A stretch of 64,000 bases of DNA from Eutrigla gurnardus (GCA_963514095.1 OY741280.1:23690841-23754840); one strand, 5' to 3'. Shown: positions 1-13,228, counted from the first letter of the stretch. Notes: generated by a model not told the origin, from the letters alone. Translations and numbers: made by a program.

Positions 1-468
1 TCCAAGTGGGTCCTCAAACCTCCATCCAAGCTGGACTTTAAAGAAGCAATTATGTTTATTAGGAATTATTATTCCTGTTGTACAGCACTGTGATGGAAAA
101 TTATTATTAATCATAATAATAATTAATAATAAATATATATTTTAATACGTTATTATTATTAATAATAATAATTACTCATTTATTTATTGATTAAATTGAA
201 TTATACAGCACAACAAACATTTTTCTTTTTCTTTTTTTAAAAAACAATGAAATAAATAAAAATTAAAAAAATAATAATAATGTAAAAAAATATTAACGAC
301 CTGATTGTGGAAATGTCTGTCAGTTAGCACGTATTCAATAAGCTAATGCCTCATTTGCATATATAAACAATACAATACAATTTAAGAAATAATAGTCTTA
401 AAGTCAGTAATGGACCAGGTTTGTATCTGTTTCCTTAAAATGTTAACAATCTGCTGGTTTTGCTCCAG
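1..468. other. carmil1 intron, AT-rich
   Basis: This is the 3' part of an intron of carmil1, rich in A/T with ATT/AAT runs. It ends at the acceptor ttgctccag just before 469. I see no gene or structured element in it. Confidence 0.7.
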
Positions 469-2160
469 AAATGTGTCTCAGGTCCTGGACAACCTGGTCC
501 ACATGATTCAAGAAGAGGACTCGGTGAGTCAAACTTCTACTTCTTCTATCATATCAGTATTTATTATTATTATTTATGAACTATCGTTCCCCCTGCAGCC
601 GCTGACCTCGCTGTCTCTGGCCGACTCCAGGCTGAAGGCCGACCTCTCCATCGTCCTCAACGCTCTCGGCAGCAACGCCTCCCTGACCAGGCTGGACATC
701 AGTGGGAACGCCATGGGGGACATGGGGGCCAAGATGCTGGCCAAGGCCCTGCAGATCAACACCAAACTCAGGTCCTCCAGCACACACAAGCTGCATCCTC
801 TCTGCTGGCCACCAGGGGGCGACTCCTCTCTGGTTGTATAGAAGTCTATGAGAAAATGGTCCTACTTCTCTCTGCTGGCCACCAGGGGGCGACTCCTCTC
901 TGGTTGTATAGAAGTCTATGAGAAAATGGTCCTACTTCTCTCTGCTGGCCACCAGGGGGCGACTCCTCTCTGGTTGTATAGAAGTCTATGAGAAAATGGT
1001 CCTACTTCTCTCTGCTGGCCACCAGGGGGCGACTCCTCTCTGGTTGTATAGAAGTCTATGAGAAAATGGTCCTACTTCTCTCTGCTGGCCACCAGGGGGC
1101 GACTCCTCTCTGGTTGTATAGAAGTCTATGAGAAAATGGTCCTACTTCTCTCTGCTGGCCACCAGGGGGCGACTCCTCTATGGTTGTATAGAAGTCTATG
1201 AGAAAATGGTCCTACTTCTCTCTGCTGGCCACCAGGGGGCGACTCCTCTCTGGTTGTATAGAAGTCTATGAGAAAATGGTCCTACTTCTCTCTTGATGTA
1301 TTATGTATTATGAGAGTTTATGATCTCAATCTCTAGTTTCAAGTCTTCTTCAATCCAGCATGATGTTCATTTAGTACATTATGGTCCATTTAGAGTCCAC
1401 CAGACCAGAAAGCAGGGGATGCTTTAGGGGGCGGGGCTTACCTGCTGATTGACAGGTCTCCACCACAGCGTTAACCCTTTCATGTTGTCTGCAGGACGAT
1501 CGTGTGGGACAGAAACAACGTCAGCCCTCAGGGTCTGCAGGACGTCGCCGCCGCTCTGGAGAAGTGAGTCTGAAGCAGCCGGTCGGGGTCACATGGTTTA
1601 GTATGATGGAGGAAGTGATGTCACTGTTCCTCTCCCCCGTCAGGAACTACACCATCCGGTTCATGCCGATGCCCATCATGGATGCCGCTCAGGCCCTGAA
1701 GACGAGCCCGGAGAAGACGGAGGATGCCTTGCTGAAGATGGAGCAGTACCTGCTGAGGAACCACGAGACCCGCAAATACCTGCAGGAGCAGGCGTACCGG
1801 CTGCAGCAGGGGATCGTTACCACGACAACGCAGCAGGCAGGAGCACCCTCACACTAGATCACACACTAGATCACACACTAGATCACACACTAGATCGCAC
1901 TGTAGATCACACAGTAGATCACACTAGATCACACACTTCATCACACTGGATCACACAGTAGATCACACACTACATCACACACTACACCACACGGTAGATC
2001 ACACACTACCTCACACTACATCACACAGTAGATCACAATAGATCACACACTACATCACACACTAGATCACACACTACACCACACGGTAGATCACACACTA
2101 GATCACACAGTAGATCACACTACATCACACACTACACCACACAGTAGATCACACACTAGA

Positions 2161-2211
<51 letters not shown>

Positions 2212-2380
2212 ATCACACACTAGATCACACACTTCACCACAAAGTAGATCACACACTACACCACACACTAGATCTCACACAGTAGATCACAATAGATCAC
2301 ACACTACATCACACAGTAGATCACACACACTACACCACACAGTAGATCACACAGTAGATCACACTAGATCACACACTACA

Positions 2381-2426
<46 letters not shown>

Positions 2427-2452
2427 CACCACACAGTAGATCACACACTAGA

Positions 2453-2504
<52 letters not shown>

Positions 2505-5500
2505 GATCTCACACACTAGATCACACACTTCACCACACGGTAGATCACACACCACACCACACCACACACTTCATCTCACACAGTAGATCATAATAGATCA
2601 CACACTACATCACACACTAGATCACACACTTCACCACACAGTAGATCACACAGTAGATCACACTACATCACACACTAGATCACACAGTAGATCACACTAC
2701 ATCACACGGGTAACACTGACCTCTGACCTCTCTGGGACCAGATGATGGACACCATGTGCGTGAAGGTGCAGGACCACCTGAACTCCCTGAGGTTCACGGA
2801 GACCGCATCAGTCCAGGAGGACATGAAGGTGGCGGAGAGCATCATGAAGGACGCCCGCAACTCCAAGACGGTGAGAAGATGAGTCTCAGTCCGGAACCAG
2901 GACCAGAACCAGGACTCTGTTGAGTGTCAGAGCCTGCTGCAGTAAAACGAGAGGTTTTCTGAAGGGACTCTGGTGCTGGGAAACACTAATATGATCGTCC
3001 ACAAGAGGGGGCCAAAGTCAACACAAACTTAAAGTTCCTTTGAGAAGCTTCATAAAATGAATCTCTCACTCTCTCTCCCTCCAGCTGCTGCCCAACCTGT
3101 ACCACCTGCGGAGCGGGGGGTCCAGCGGCGCTTGTGTCGGAGCCATTCAGGACAAACTGGAGTCGATGGCCGGGGAGGTTGCCCAGGTGATGGAGGAGCA
3201 GCTGCAGGTACTGAGCTGCCCGGGATTCGAACCCGCGGGGCACCCGTTTTCTGTTCTGTGCGATGTGGAAGGTTTTTAAGCTGCGCTCACACTCCTCCCT
3301 CAGACGATGCTGGTGTCCATGGTGGACGCCGCCGAGGGTCTGTGTCCGCACGCCATGAAGAGGAACAGCCTCCGCCCAGAGCTGCTGAAGGGCGGAGCCG
3401 GGAGGATGGAGGTCCCTCGCAGCTTCATCACCTCCACGCTGCTGGAGCAGTCCGGGGTCGACATCGCCAACAAGATCAGGTCTGACCTCTTATCTGAACG
3501 CCCCACGGGAATTTAACAGGAAATCCTTGAGTTTTAGTGTGGTGTTTTCAAGGTTTGGAAAGTGCTTGGATGTAGACTAAAGGTCTTGAAATGTGTGTTG
3601 TATGTGATGACATCTATGATAGAACAGAGAAAAGAAGATCTCCATATTTGAGGGACTGAAAACAGCATTTTCTGACATTTCTTTATGAAAAATGACTTTT
3701 GATGATGAACAGATGATGAAAATAGTTGGTGATTATATTTCTGTGGATCTGTTAGTGGAATTAGTTTTCCTTTCATTTGTGGTCCTTCTGTAAAAAGCTG
3801 TCTCCAAACATCATGTTGGTTGTTTAGAGGACAATAACATCTCATTTAATGTGATCAACAAGTGACATAATAAGTAGACTGAATACTGACCATTGGATTG
3901 GTACAAAGATGGAGTTTACCACAGCTGGAAGGGGCTGGAAAAGCATGGGAATGCACCTTGAAATGCTGATTTGAGTTCCCGCGGTAAGCAGCAGTGATGG
4001 GTATGTGTCGGGGCTTTTATTGTGAAAGGTAAGAACGACCATCTTTTGTTTTTCCAGTGAAGTGAAGCTGAGCATGGCATCGTTTCTGTCCGATCGCATC
4101 GTGGACGAGATCCTGGAGTCTCTGTCCCGATCACAGCACACGCTGGTCAGTGTCTGTCGGTCTACCTGCCCGTCTGTCTGCCTGCCTGCCTGTCTTTCTA
4201 TCCGTCCATTCATCCCTCCCTTTGTCTCCAGGGCGACCATGTGATCAGGAAGAGCCAGCCTCTGGTGCATCACGAGGCCCAGACGGAGACTGAGGTTCTG
4301 GACGAGGTGGTCCTGCAGCCGGAGAGACCCAACCGGGACCAGAACCATGGACTGGAGGATCCGGACTCGTGCATTGTTAGAGAAAACACTCTCACGCTGC
4401 GTATCAGTTTCATTCTTTTAGATACAAAGATAAAAACCCCGTTTCTCTCCTCCCTAGATGACTCCTAAATCCAAGAGGAAGAGCATCCTGGTGAGGATGC
4501 TGCGTCCCGTCTCCGTGGCCTTCGGTGAGCGTCCGAAACTCCCAACTGGGACTTTGATGATGGTTTTTTTTCCAGAGTATTACTACGACGGCGTATTTAA
4601 AAAAAAAAAATCAATACATCATTGGGGCAGGTGGGCTAAGATGCTAGCGGCTATCTTTCACTTGTCATAGCGGATATAAACAAGTTGTTTGGTTCCGCTA
4701 ACACCGGATGTTTGCCGTTGCTATGATCAGTAAACATAAATCATACATCATAAAATATAACTCGGTTTCTTCCTGTTTGACCCACAGAGATGGAGTTCGA
4801 CCTGGACAAGGCCCTCGAAGAGGTTCCCATCCACGTGGAGGACCCGCCTCTTCCTCCTCCTCCACAGCCATTGGACAGAGCCTCAGCCTACTACGGAGAC
4901 CTCCATCCTCCCCCGACTCCACCCGACACGAGGACCATCTGTTTGTCTGACCTGCCGCCCGTGGAGCACAAGCTGCTGGAGCATCACACCAAACTCCGTC
5001 CGAAACCCAAGAAGAGGACCAAACCCAGCCGTCCGCCTGTAGGTGTCCCTCAGGGAAGGGCTCGGGTTAATCGTTGGTGACACCAAATGTTTCTGTTTTG
5101 ACAGCATCTGAATCTGTTATCAATAAAATATCTATGACATTGCTAACGTAAATGTTGATGACGTAGCGAATAGAAGCTGAATTATTGTTTAATTATTGAC
5201 CTTCGCATTGATGGGTAAAGAGTCAGATTTGGGAAGTCTAGACTCTCTCATCTCACCCTGTAAAGTTCTGTTGCTGAGGTCGTTAACTGGCTAAATACCT
5301 AAAATAATAATTGACTGTCATCTTTCTGTGTCCGCCTCGGTTCAGCGGAAGGCCGCCGCCGCCGCCGCCGCTAGCTCGGTGCCACAAGAGGCCGAGCAGA
5401 ACAGCATCATGGGAAAGCTTGACGAGGGCCTGGATGATTTCTTCTCCAAGAAAGTCATTAAACTCGGTTTCAAGTGAGACTCAAGTATTAAACACAGAAT

Positions 5501-7404
5501 TCCTTCAGCGGCCCGTCATTTGATGATGATTTGTGCTAAAGATAACCGTAAAAATAGGATAAAGACACTGGTGTGTCGTCTGCAAAGAAAAGTAAACCTG
5601 TGAGATGTTGTGTGAATAAAGCTTGAATTCTTTTTAATCTCATGTAGACTTCCATCTGTGAGGGGTCCGTCCTCCAGCACGCCGGAATCTCCGGATAAAA
5701 AGCGTGAATCCAGGAAGAGCGGTTTCTTCAACCTCATCAAATCCCGGACGTCCCGCTCAGAGAAAAGCCACGCCTCCGTCACTCCGCCCCACCCGGCCTC
5801 CTCCACCACCCCGGCTTCACCCTTCCCCTCCATCACCCCGGTGACCGAGGAAACGACGGCGACGCTCCCGGACCCGCCCCATCGGGAACTCCACAGGGCT
5901 CAATCCTCGGACCACACGGATTCTGAAATGGAGTCGACCCCGACCGCCGCTGAATCTGCCGACGAGGAGAAGGAACAGGAGGAGGAGGAGGAGGAGGAGG
6001 AGGAGAACCTGGAAAAGAAGGAAAACCCCCACATTCCCCGACATATCGGGGTCCCTGTGATGGGCATGGACCTGCTGGCGGAGATGAAGGCCAGACAGGA
6101 GAAGATGGCGCTGAAGCAGGTGGGCGGAGCTCCTGGGTTTTTCCTGGCCTTTTTAAAGAAAAAGAAAATGATCTTTATATGTTCATCGTTATTATTATTA
6201 TTATTATTGTGTTGTGTTGTATGTGCAATTTTAATCTATATATTTTATTTTATGTCTCAGATTAATAATTTAGCAATGTTGGAGGGAGGCTGCGATCTAA
6301 GAAAATCAATGATTATTTCTTTAATAGTTGTATGTGTGATGATAAATAACTTTCTCTCGTCTCTGTTTTCAGTCCGAGTCGTTGGACAAAGGGGACGAAG
6401 ACAAAGGTGAGTTTGGATTTTCTAGTGATACTTCAACGGTTAAATGGAGCCGTTTCATTAGTTATAATAATACTACTATTTGAGTCTTCCAAAATAAGAC
6501 CACGACTCTAAAGTATCTCCGTGGTTTTCCTGTAGCCAAGTCAGACGTCCATCACGCCCTTCCAGCAGACGCCGACGAGTCCAGACCAGAGCCGACTCCC
6601 AGGTCCAAACCACCCAGCGTGACCCCCAGACCCACCAAACCCCCGCTGGGACCCCGCACCTCTGAGCCCCTCAGTCCCGCCGGTCCCGGACCAAGCAGCA
6701 CCGACGTCTTCGGTAGGCAGACTTTATACAGGCTTCGTACGGTGCTGGAAATCCTTGAAAACACTTGAATTTTAGTGTGGTGTTTTCAAGGTTTGAAAAG
6801 TGCTTGGATTTAGAATAAAGTGCTTGAAATGTGTGTTCTATAACATTTATTGATCTCTGTTCCTCAGACGACTCCTCTGAGACTCCGGCAGGCAGCTCCT
6901 CCACCAAAGGACCACTTCCTGCTCCTCGCCTGAAGAGGGCGCCGTCGGAGCAGGAGAGAGAGAGCCCCGGCAGGAACCATGCAGGACCCCCGTCTCCACT
7001 GGAGGGTCGGTACCCACAATGCAGTAGTCGTGACTCCGGGTGGATATCAGCCAAAATCAAAAAGAACAGGAGGACCAATGAAATAATTAGCTGACCTCGT
7101 CGTCCGAGTCGGTGTTAGTGTCATAATCTTTGATCCGCAGTGTGTTAAATTATACAATTATACATTAAGCTCATTTGCGTTATTTTTCCCCTATTGCATA
7201 GGCAAATTAAATATCCAAGCCCTGGTTGCTGTGGCAATTCATTCCGTTTATATTCTTAACGATGAAGCTTTTTTTTTCATGACTCAGCGCTGAAAATACA
7301 ACAGTCAATTTACCAGGTGACGTTTAATGAATGCTTTCAGGACGCCTCCGCTCAGAAGCAACACAGCAAAGGTCCTAGCCTGTACTTGACATGTCCAAGT
7401 GTCA

Positions 7405-7484
<80 letters not shown>

Positions 7485-8399
7485 ATTGAACTCTTGTGTA
7501 ATTAACAGTGTTTTTCTTTGAAACGGCGTTTTCTTCTGTGTAATCAAAAAGGCGACTTGTCTTTTGTGAGCATGGTGAGAGAAGAAACATTTAAAGGCTT
7601 TTACTGTGATTTCTGTTTCTGAGACGTGAAGAACGTCTCTGTTTCAAACAGTTTAAATGTGTGATTAATTTGGTGCCTTAAAGCTGCATTCTCTCTGCTG
7701 GCCACCAGGGGGCGACTCCTCTCTGGTTGTATAGAAGTCTATGAGAAAATGGTCCTACTTCTCTCTGCTGGCCACCAGGGGGCGACTCCTCTCTGGTTGT
7801 ATAGAAGTCTATGAGAAAATGGTCCTACTTCTCTCTGCTGGCCACCAGGGGGCGACTCCTCTCTGGTTGTATAGAAGTCTATGAGAAAATGGTCCTACTT
7901 CTCTCTGCTGGCCACCAGGGGGCGACTCCTCTCTGGTTGTATAGAAGTCTATGAGAAAATGGTCCTACTTCTCTCTGCTGGCCACCAGGGGGCGACTCCT
8001 CTCTGGTTGTATAGAAGTCTATGAGAAAATGGTCCTACTTCTCCTGTCTCCTTCAGGGGAGTTCCTCGTGGACGGTGATGCGTTCGAGTCGCCCAGTCCA
8101 GTGGGAGAACCGGGCGCCGGCGGCCGACTGTGGTCGTCCCTGAAGAGACCAGCCAGTCCTGCTAATGTTGCCGAGGACGACCGCGAGCGAGCCAAGTCCC
8201 TCCCGGCTTACGGTTCGACCAATCACAGTCCACCTAATAGATCAGTCTCACTTCCACTGGCATGTTTAAATCTCTCTCTCTCTCCTCAGTGAGGCCTCCT
8301 TCTCTGGCCGACGCTGATCTCAGTCCAGCTGACGTGGCGGTTCCTTCGCCGGACGTTGAGCTCAAGTCTGATGACCAATCAGACGAGGAGCTAGTCTGA
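469..8399 (+). CDS. carmil1: CARMIL1, capping protein regulator (3' portion, 18 exons)
   Basis: CARMIL1 binds actin capping protein at the plasma membrane, weakens its hold on barbed ends and supports lamellipodia. Exons: 469-523, 599-771, 1495-1563, 1644-1836, 2742-2870, 3085-3207, 3304-3479, 4058-4145, 4232-4375, 4458-4524, 4788-5038, 5346-5473, 5648-6119, 6373-6406, 6536-6712, 6868-7005, 8057-8212, 8290-8399 (stop TGA). They join in one frame to 893 codons; the N-terminus lies before the window. In order: last leucine-rich repeats (SLADSRLKADLSIVLNALGS), the helical domain (RNHETRKYLQEQAYRLQQG), a capping-protein-interaction motif in exon 4788 (LEHHTKLRPK, then basic/Pro), a CARMIL-specific motif in exon 5346 (LDEGLDDFFSKKV), a basic-hydrophobic membrane segment (SRKSGFFNLIKSR) and a Pro-rich tail ending DEELV. 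CARMIL1 is preferred over CARMIL2/3 from similarity through the helical domain and from scgn next door. The intron after 1836 starts with GC, not GT. Confidence 0.95.
780..1400 (+). repeat. 70-bp tandem array A, CTCF-like core, forward, 7 copies
   Basis: Seven nearly identical 70-bp units lie in a carmil1 intron, beginning about 9 bp after the donor at 771. Each holds CCACCAGGGGGCG (starts 809, 879, 949, 1019, 1089, 1159, 1229), which matches the CTCF core consensus on the + strand. The array is followed by a unique tail (aagtcttcttcaatccagc...) that recurs beside other copies in the window. This suggests a dispersed element with an internal variable tandem region. Confidence 0.9.
1837..2741 (+). 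repeat. carmil1 GC-AG intron filled with a (tAGATCACACAc) minisatellite and (AC)n
   Basis: From about 1850 to 2706 the intron is made of variants of agatcacacactacatcacac, interrupted by pure (AC)n tracts at about 2164-2208, 2382-2422 and 2456-2500. The array starts within about 15 bp of the non-canonical GC donor. The acceptor is ctgggaccag before 2742. Confidence 0.9.
3518..3970 (+). mobile_element. Dispersed 0.5-kb hAT-like MITE, copy 1
   Basis: This is an intronic copy of an interspersed repeat, nearly identical to 27637-28158 and with fragments at 6727-6843 and 62451-62506. The fuller copy begins CAGGGTTC and ends GAACCCTG, inverted ends typical of hAT-like non-autonomous elements. The minus-strand ORF inside it is shared by both long copies, so it belongs to the repeat and not to a host gene. 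Confidence 0.7.
6727..6843 (+). mobile_element. Fragment of the same 0.5-kb MITE
   Basis: A carmil1 intron segment (acggtgctggaaatcc...ttttcaaggtttgaaaagtgc) matches the first 110 bp or so of the element at 27637-28158. It is truncated at its 3' side, about 25 bp before the next exon (6868). Confidence 0.65.
7408..7483. repeat. (GT)n microsatellite in carmil1 intron
   Basis: An uninterrupted GT/CA run of about 76 bp in the long intron between exons 6868-7005 and 8057-8212. Confidence 0.95.
7682..8042 (+). repeat. 70-bp tandem array B, CTCF-like core, forward, 5 copies
   Basis: Five 70-bp units of the array A family, each with CCACCAGGGGGCG on the + strand (starts 7702, 7772, 7842, 7912, 7982). 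The array ends 14 bp before carmil1 exon 8057-8212, so its last bases form part of the pyrimidine tract of that exon's acceptor. Confidence 0.9.
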
Positions 8400-9155
8400 C
8401 GGGACTGTAAACCCAACCCCATCAGTCCAGAGACATTTCATCACTTTCTTTAGTATTTGGGGCCAAGGGAACAACTGTAGAGTATAAAACAGTTCCCTGA
8501 CCTCGGATCAGGCCCGTCTCAGCAGCACTAATGGGGACCATGAAGACCAGACATTACATCTGGTCTGGGGCTGCTTAGAGGAACCAGGTCCAGGTCTAAA
8601 AGGGGTTCAGTTAGTCTTTCTGTAGATGAGACGTCCGAAACCAAAGAAAGCTCTCTGCTGCTGGAACCAAAGTTAGTTTGTAGTTTAATCCAACATCAAG
8701 GCTCATTAAAATGACAAAATTATTATTTTGTTACCTTTTTATTTCAGAGGAACGTCAACGCTGAGGAAACGGGGCTAATGGGAAATGTTCCCTTCAATAA
8801 ATACAAATATATATTATAAAAAGCAATACGTTAAATGAAAGGTGAGATATTGAGGTGCGTTCAGGTCACGTTGGAGTTCCCTGTGATTAACAGCTGGGGT
8901 TATTACTGTTAACGACAGGACTGCTGTGTCGTCGCCGTAGCAACCGGCTCATGGCCGACGTATTCTGCACTTAGTGACGTTGTGTGTAAATATGACGTTC
9001 CTTCCTGTTTATGTTCATAAAGCTTTATATGGAGTTAATGCACAAACTCTGGGGATTATATTTGATATTTGATTATGTAGCGGTGGTGGGTTTGATTCTA
9101 CCGGGAAATATCTGTCTTTCTTTTCATATATATATATATATATTAAAAAAAATAC

Positions 9156-9187
<32 letters not shown>

Positions 9188-9300
9188 GAGTATTCTGTTA
9201 AAATGGTGTTTTATTGTTTATGTGCCAGCCGACCTTTAAGTCTGGAGATGAAACGTCAAGCTGTCAAATATTTCTTTATTTGTATGTTTTTACCAATAAA
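8400..9300 (+). other. carmil1 3' UTR with poly(A) signals; intergenic to scgn
   Basis: Non-coding sequence after the carmil1 stop. AATAAA occurs at 8796-8801 and 9295-9300, either of which could serve as the cleavage signal. An (AT)n tract lies at about 9126-9188 and a CT-rich tract follows at 9325-9450. Confidence 0.6.
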
Positions 9301-9610
9301 TGCTATTTTACTGTTCAGACTCATTGTCTCTCTCCCTCTGTCTTTCCCCTCTGTCTCTCTCCCCCCTCTCTCTCCCTCCCCTCCCTCCCCCCTCTCTCTC
9401 CCTCCCTCCCTCCCTCCCCCCTCTCTCTCCCTCCCCTCCCTCCCTCCCTCATATACAAGCTGTTGAATCCGTCTTTTCTCTCATTTCGTGACTTCTGGAG
9501 GAATCTGAACACATTTTTATTTCCGTCTCTGAAACTTTTGGACTGTTTGTCTGAAGGAAGCGTTTCCTTTATTTTGTCGTCACGGTCTCGACCTCTGGAC
9601 TTGTCTTCAA

Positions 9611-9870
9611 CACCCTGGACAGCACCCTGGACAGCACCCTGGACAACACCCTGGACAGCACCCTGGACAACACCCTGGACAACACCCTGGACAACACCCT
9701 GGTCAGCACCCTGGACAACACCCTGGACAACACCCTGGACAGCACCCTGGACAGCACCCTGGACAGCACCCTGGACAACACCCTGGTCAGCACCCTGGAC
9801 GGCACCCTGGACAGCACCCTGGTCAGCACCCTGGACAGCACCCTGGACAACACCCTGGACGGCACCCTGG
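9611..9870 (+). repeat. 12-bp coding minisatellite in scgn exon 1 (about 21 units)
   Basis: About 21 copies of caccctggacag / caccctggacaa with a few substitutions (ggtcag, ggacgg). Read in the frame that continues into scgn it gives repeated Thr-Leu-Asp-Ser/Asn. Because the unit is 12 bp, copy number changes never shift the frame. The array ends exactly at the conserved LDAAGF start of the secretagogin fold. Confidence 0.9.
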
Positions 9871-12800
9871 ATGCTGCAGGTTTCCTTCAGATCTGGCAAC
9901 ATTTTGACGTTGATGGTGAGAAGCGTTCCCATGACTCTGAGGTCAACGTCTTCAACTAAATAATAAGACATTAATTATGCCACCACGCTAGGGCTTGTGG
10001 GTAAATGACCTGACAGCTGATCTGAGACATGAACTTAGAGTAATGAGGAGCAGGAGGATCTAGTTTTGCTCTTGTCAGATGTTTTTTACTGCAACATGTT
10101 GCCAACATCCATCCATCGTCTACCGCGGTTGAAAATAACCTACGTGTGTTGTGTTCTGCTGCATTTTACCGTGTTTTTATCTGGATGGTTCACGTCCTAA
10201 AGGTCATGTCAGATCACAAATTTGAAAATATTAAAAAGCTAAAAAAATGTTTTTTATTTTCAGAGGATCTGATTTATGCTCACATGTAATTAAATGAATG
10301 TAATTGCATGTGAATGAACACAGTTTTATTTCTGCTATAAGGAAATGTCGTAGAAATAATGCGAGTTCTCCATGGTCACGAATCCAAAGAAAATGGCTGC
10401 TACGTTTAAAAAAGCACGACTTTTAACTCCCGATGTTCCGTTGATTTGACGCGATGCCCCGATTGTGTTCGTAGATAACGGTTTCATCGACGGCAACGAG
10501 CTGGACGCCCTCTTTCAACACATGCTGGGAAAGTTCGGGACGAAGGTAATGAGATGGTGATCAATTCGAGTTTTTATTCTCGTCAACACCAGGGGGCACT
10601 GCAGTCCGAAAATATCACGACAGGAAATCTAATGTGTTGTGTTCAGGAGCAGGAGATAACGGAGGACATCCGAAGACTGAGAGGCAGGTTCATGTCGGCG
10701 TACGACGTCGCAGTTGACGGACGTCTGCGGATCAAAGAGGTTCGTCCGACTCCTCGGAGCTTCTGGAAACATCGACATGTTTTTCAGTTAATTTAATTTT
10801 ATTGTTTTTTTTATCGCCCCAGCTGGCCGCCATCATGCTGCCGGAGGAGGAGAACTTCCTGCTTCTGTTTCGCAGAGAGACGCCGCTGGATAACAGCGTG
10901 GAGTTCATGAGGGTGAGGGGTCAAAGGTCAACACGGGGAATGTTACATGTTAGTCTTGTAGTGGTTACTCACGCTGCGTTGCCTCGAATCCTTTGAAGAA
11001 AAACTTTTTTCTCGCAGGTCATCGTGGTGAACGCAACAACAGCGTATCAGGGCCGCTGTAGGAAAAAAATAAGCCACCTTCAGGGTCGTGATCGTTGCCT
11101 CACGTTGTTACTTTTGTCGTTTGTGTGCAGATCTGGAGAAACTACGACACGGATGGCAGCGGCTACATCTCAGCCATCGAGCTCAAGGTAATGGGACTTC
11201 CCTTCCAGTCCTCACAGCGGGGATCTGGACCTTGGATTTGTGGACAGGACTTTAAAACAAATATGAAACTAGAGATTGAGACCATAAACTCATGTTTACA
11301 ATGTTTACTGAGATAATACATCAAGAGAGAAGTAGGGCCATTTTCTCATAGACTTCTATACAACCAGAGAGGAGTCGCCCCCTGGTGGCCAGCAGAGAGA
11401 AGTAGGACCATTTTCTCATAGACTTCTATACAACCAGAGAGGAGTCGCCCCCTGGTGGCCAGCAGAGAGAAGTAGGACCATTTTCTCATAGACTTCTATA
11501 CAACCAGAGAGGAGTCGCCCCCTGGTGGCCAGCAGAGAGAAGTAGGACCATTTTCTCATAGACTTCTATACAACCAGAGAGGAGTCGCCCCCTGGTGGCC
11601 AGCAGAGAGAAGTAGGACCATTTTCTCATAGACTTCTATACAACCAGAGAGGAGTCGCCCCCTGGTGGCCAGCAGAGAGAAGTAGGACCATTTTCTCATA
11701 GACTTCTATACAACCAGAGAGGAGTCGCCCCCTGGTGGCCAGCAGAGAGAAGTAGGACCATTTTCTCATAGACTTCTATACAACCAGAGAGGAGTCGCCC
11801 CCTGGTGGCCAGCAGAGAGAAGTAGGACCATTTTCTCACAGTCTTCTATACAACCAGAGAGGAGTCGCCCCCTGGTGGCCAGCAGAGAGAATGCAGCTTT
11901 AATAGGCACTTCAGCACCCCGGCTTCACTTCTCAGAACCGGAGGTTGCGGTCTGCTCTAACCTGATTGGTCCTCTTGTTCCCCCTGCAACAATGTCGTCT
12001 TTGTTAAAAAAAAGTTTAAATTAGCGTCATCGTCCTTGATTTGTCCCTCCAGGGTTTCCTCCGGGACCTCCTCCTCCAACACAGGAAGTCCGTCGCCCCA
12101 GAGAAACTGGAGGAGTACACCGTCACCATGGTAACCGTGGCGACCATATTACATCCGCTTGTCGCCAACAGAATAAGTCCATCACGCTTTAAACTGTTTT
12201 CTCCCGTAGATGAAGATGTTTGACAGAAACCGGGACGGCAGGCTGGACCTCAATGACCTGGCCAGGTACGTGGATCCGGGTCACGTGACCAGGAGGATTT
12301 AAAAGTACAGTCAATTAAATGTCTGTAAATTGTTTCTTGTTATCTGAAGAATCTTGGCCCTGAAAGAAAACTTCCTCCTGAAGTTTAAGATGGACGTAAG
12401 TTTGAAGAGTTTAAATGATACGTGTTTCTATGTGTTTATGACTCAGCGTGATGTTTCCAGTGAATATGAATGACTTGCTGTATCTGATCTCAGGCCTGCA
12501 GTCAGGAGGACCGGAAGAGAGACTTCGAGAAGATATTTGCTCACTATGATGTTGTAAGTTTGTGTCCGAGCAGCAGGAAGGTTCGTCCCAAACAAATCCT
12601 TTAAAATGCTTGATTATCTTCATGAAAATGGTTTCATATTCGATTATCAAAGAAAAATCAAAGTTGGTTCAAACTTAATTCACCAGGAAACTTCCCCAGG
12701 TGGTAATATTGTGTCAACACACGGATGCTAAGTGTTAATCTTTTATTCTAGAAACTATTAATACTGCAAATACACGTTAAAGCCTTTTGGTAGCAGTTGT

Positions 12801-12976
12801 TTTTCCAGTCCACCAGATGGTGTTTTCCTGGTGTGGTTGCTCAAAACAAAGATGGAGTGAACGCCGCTGCAATAAAAAAAAAAGTCAGATTAAACTTGAT
12901 TTTATTACGTAAAACCGATGTTTACAAACTATTTTTTAATTGCTCCATGAATCTGAAACTACTGTCAACAGAAATA

Positions 12977-13047
<71 letters not shown>

Positions 13048-13058
13048 TGTGTGTGTGC

Positions 13059-13093
<35 letters not shown>

Positions 13094-13148
13094 TGTGTGT
13101 GTGTGTGTGTGTCTGTGTGTCTGTGTCTGTGTGTGTGTGTGTGTGTGT

Positions 13149-13228
<80 letters not shown>

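Noticed and set aside
787..1300. CRISPR-like array
   Set aside because: The 70-bp units are contiguous without spacers, recur in other introns and lie in a vertebrate gene.
3205..3250. tRNA B-box-like gggattcgaacccgcggg
   Set aside because: No A box or cloverleaf partner is seen at tRNA spacing on either strand. It sits in a 96-bp carmil1 intron.
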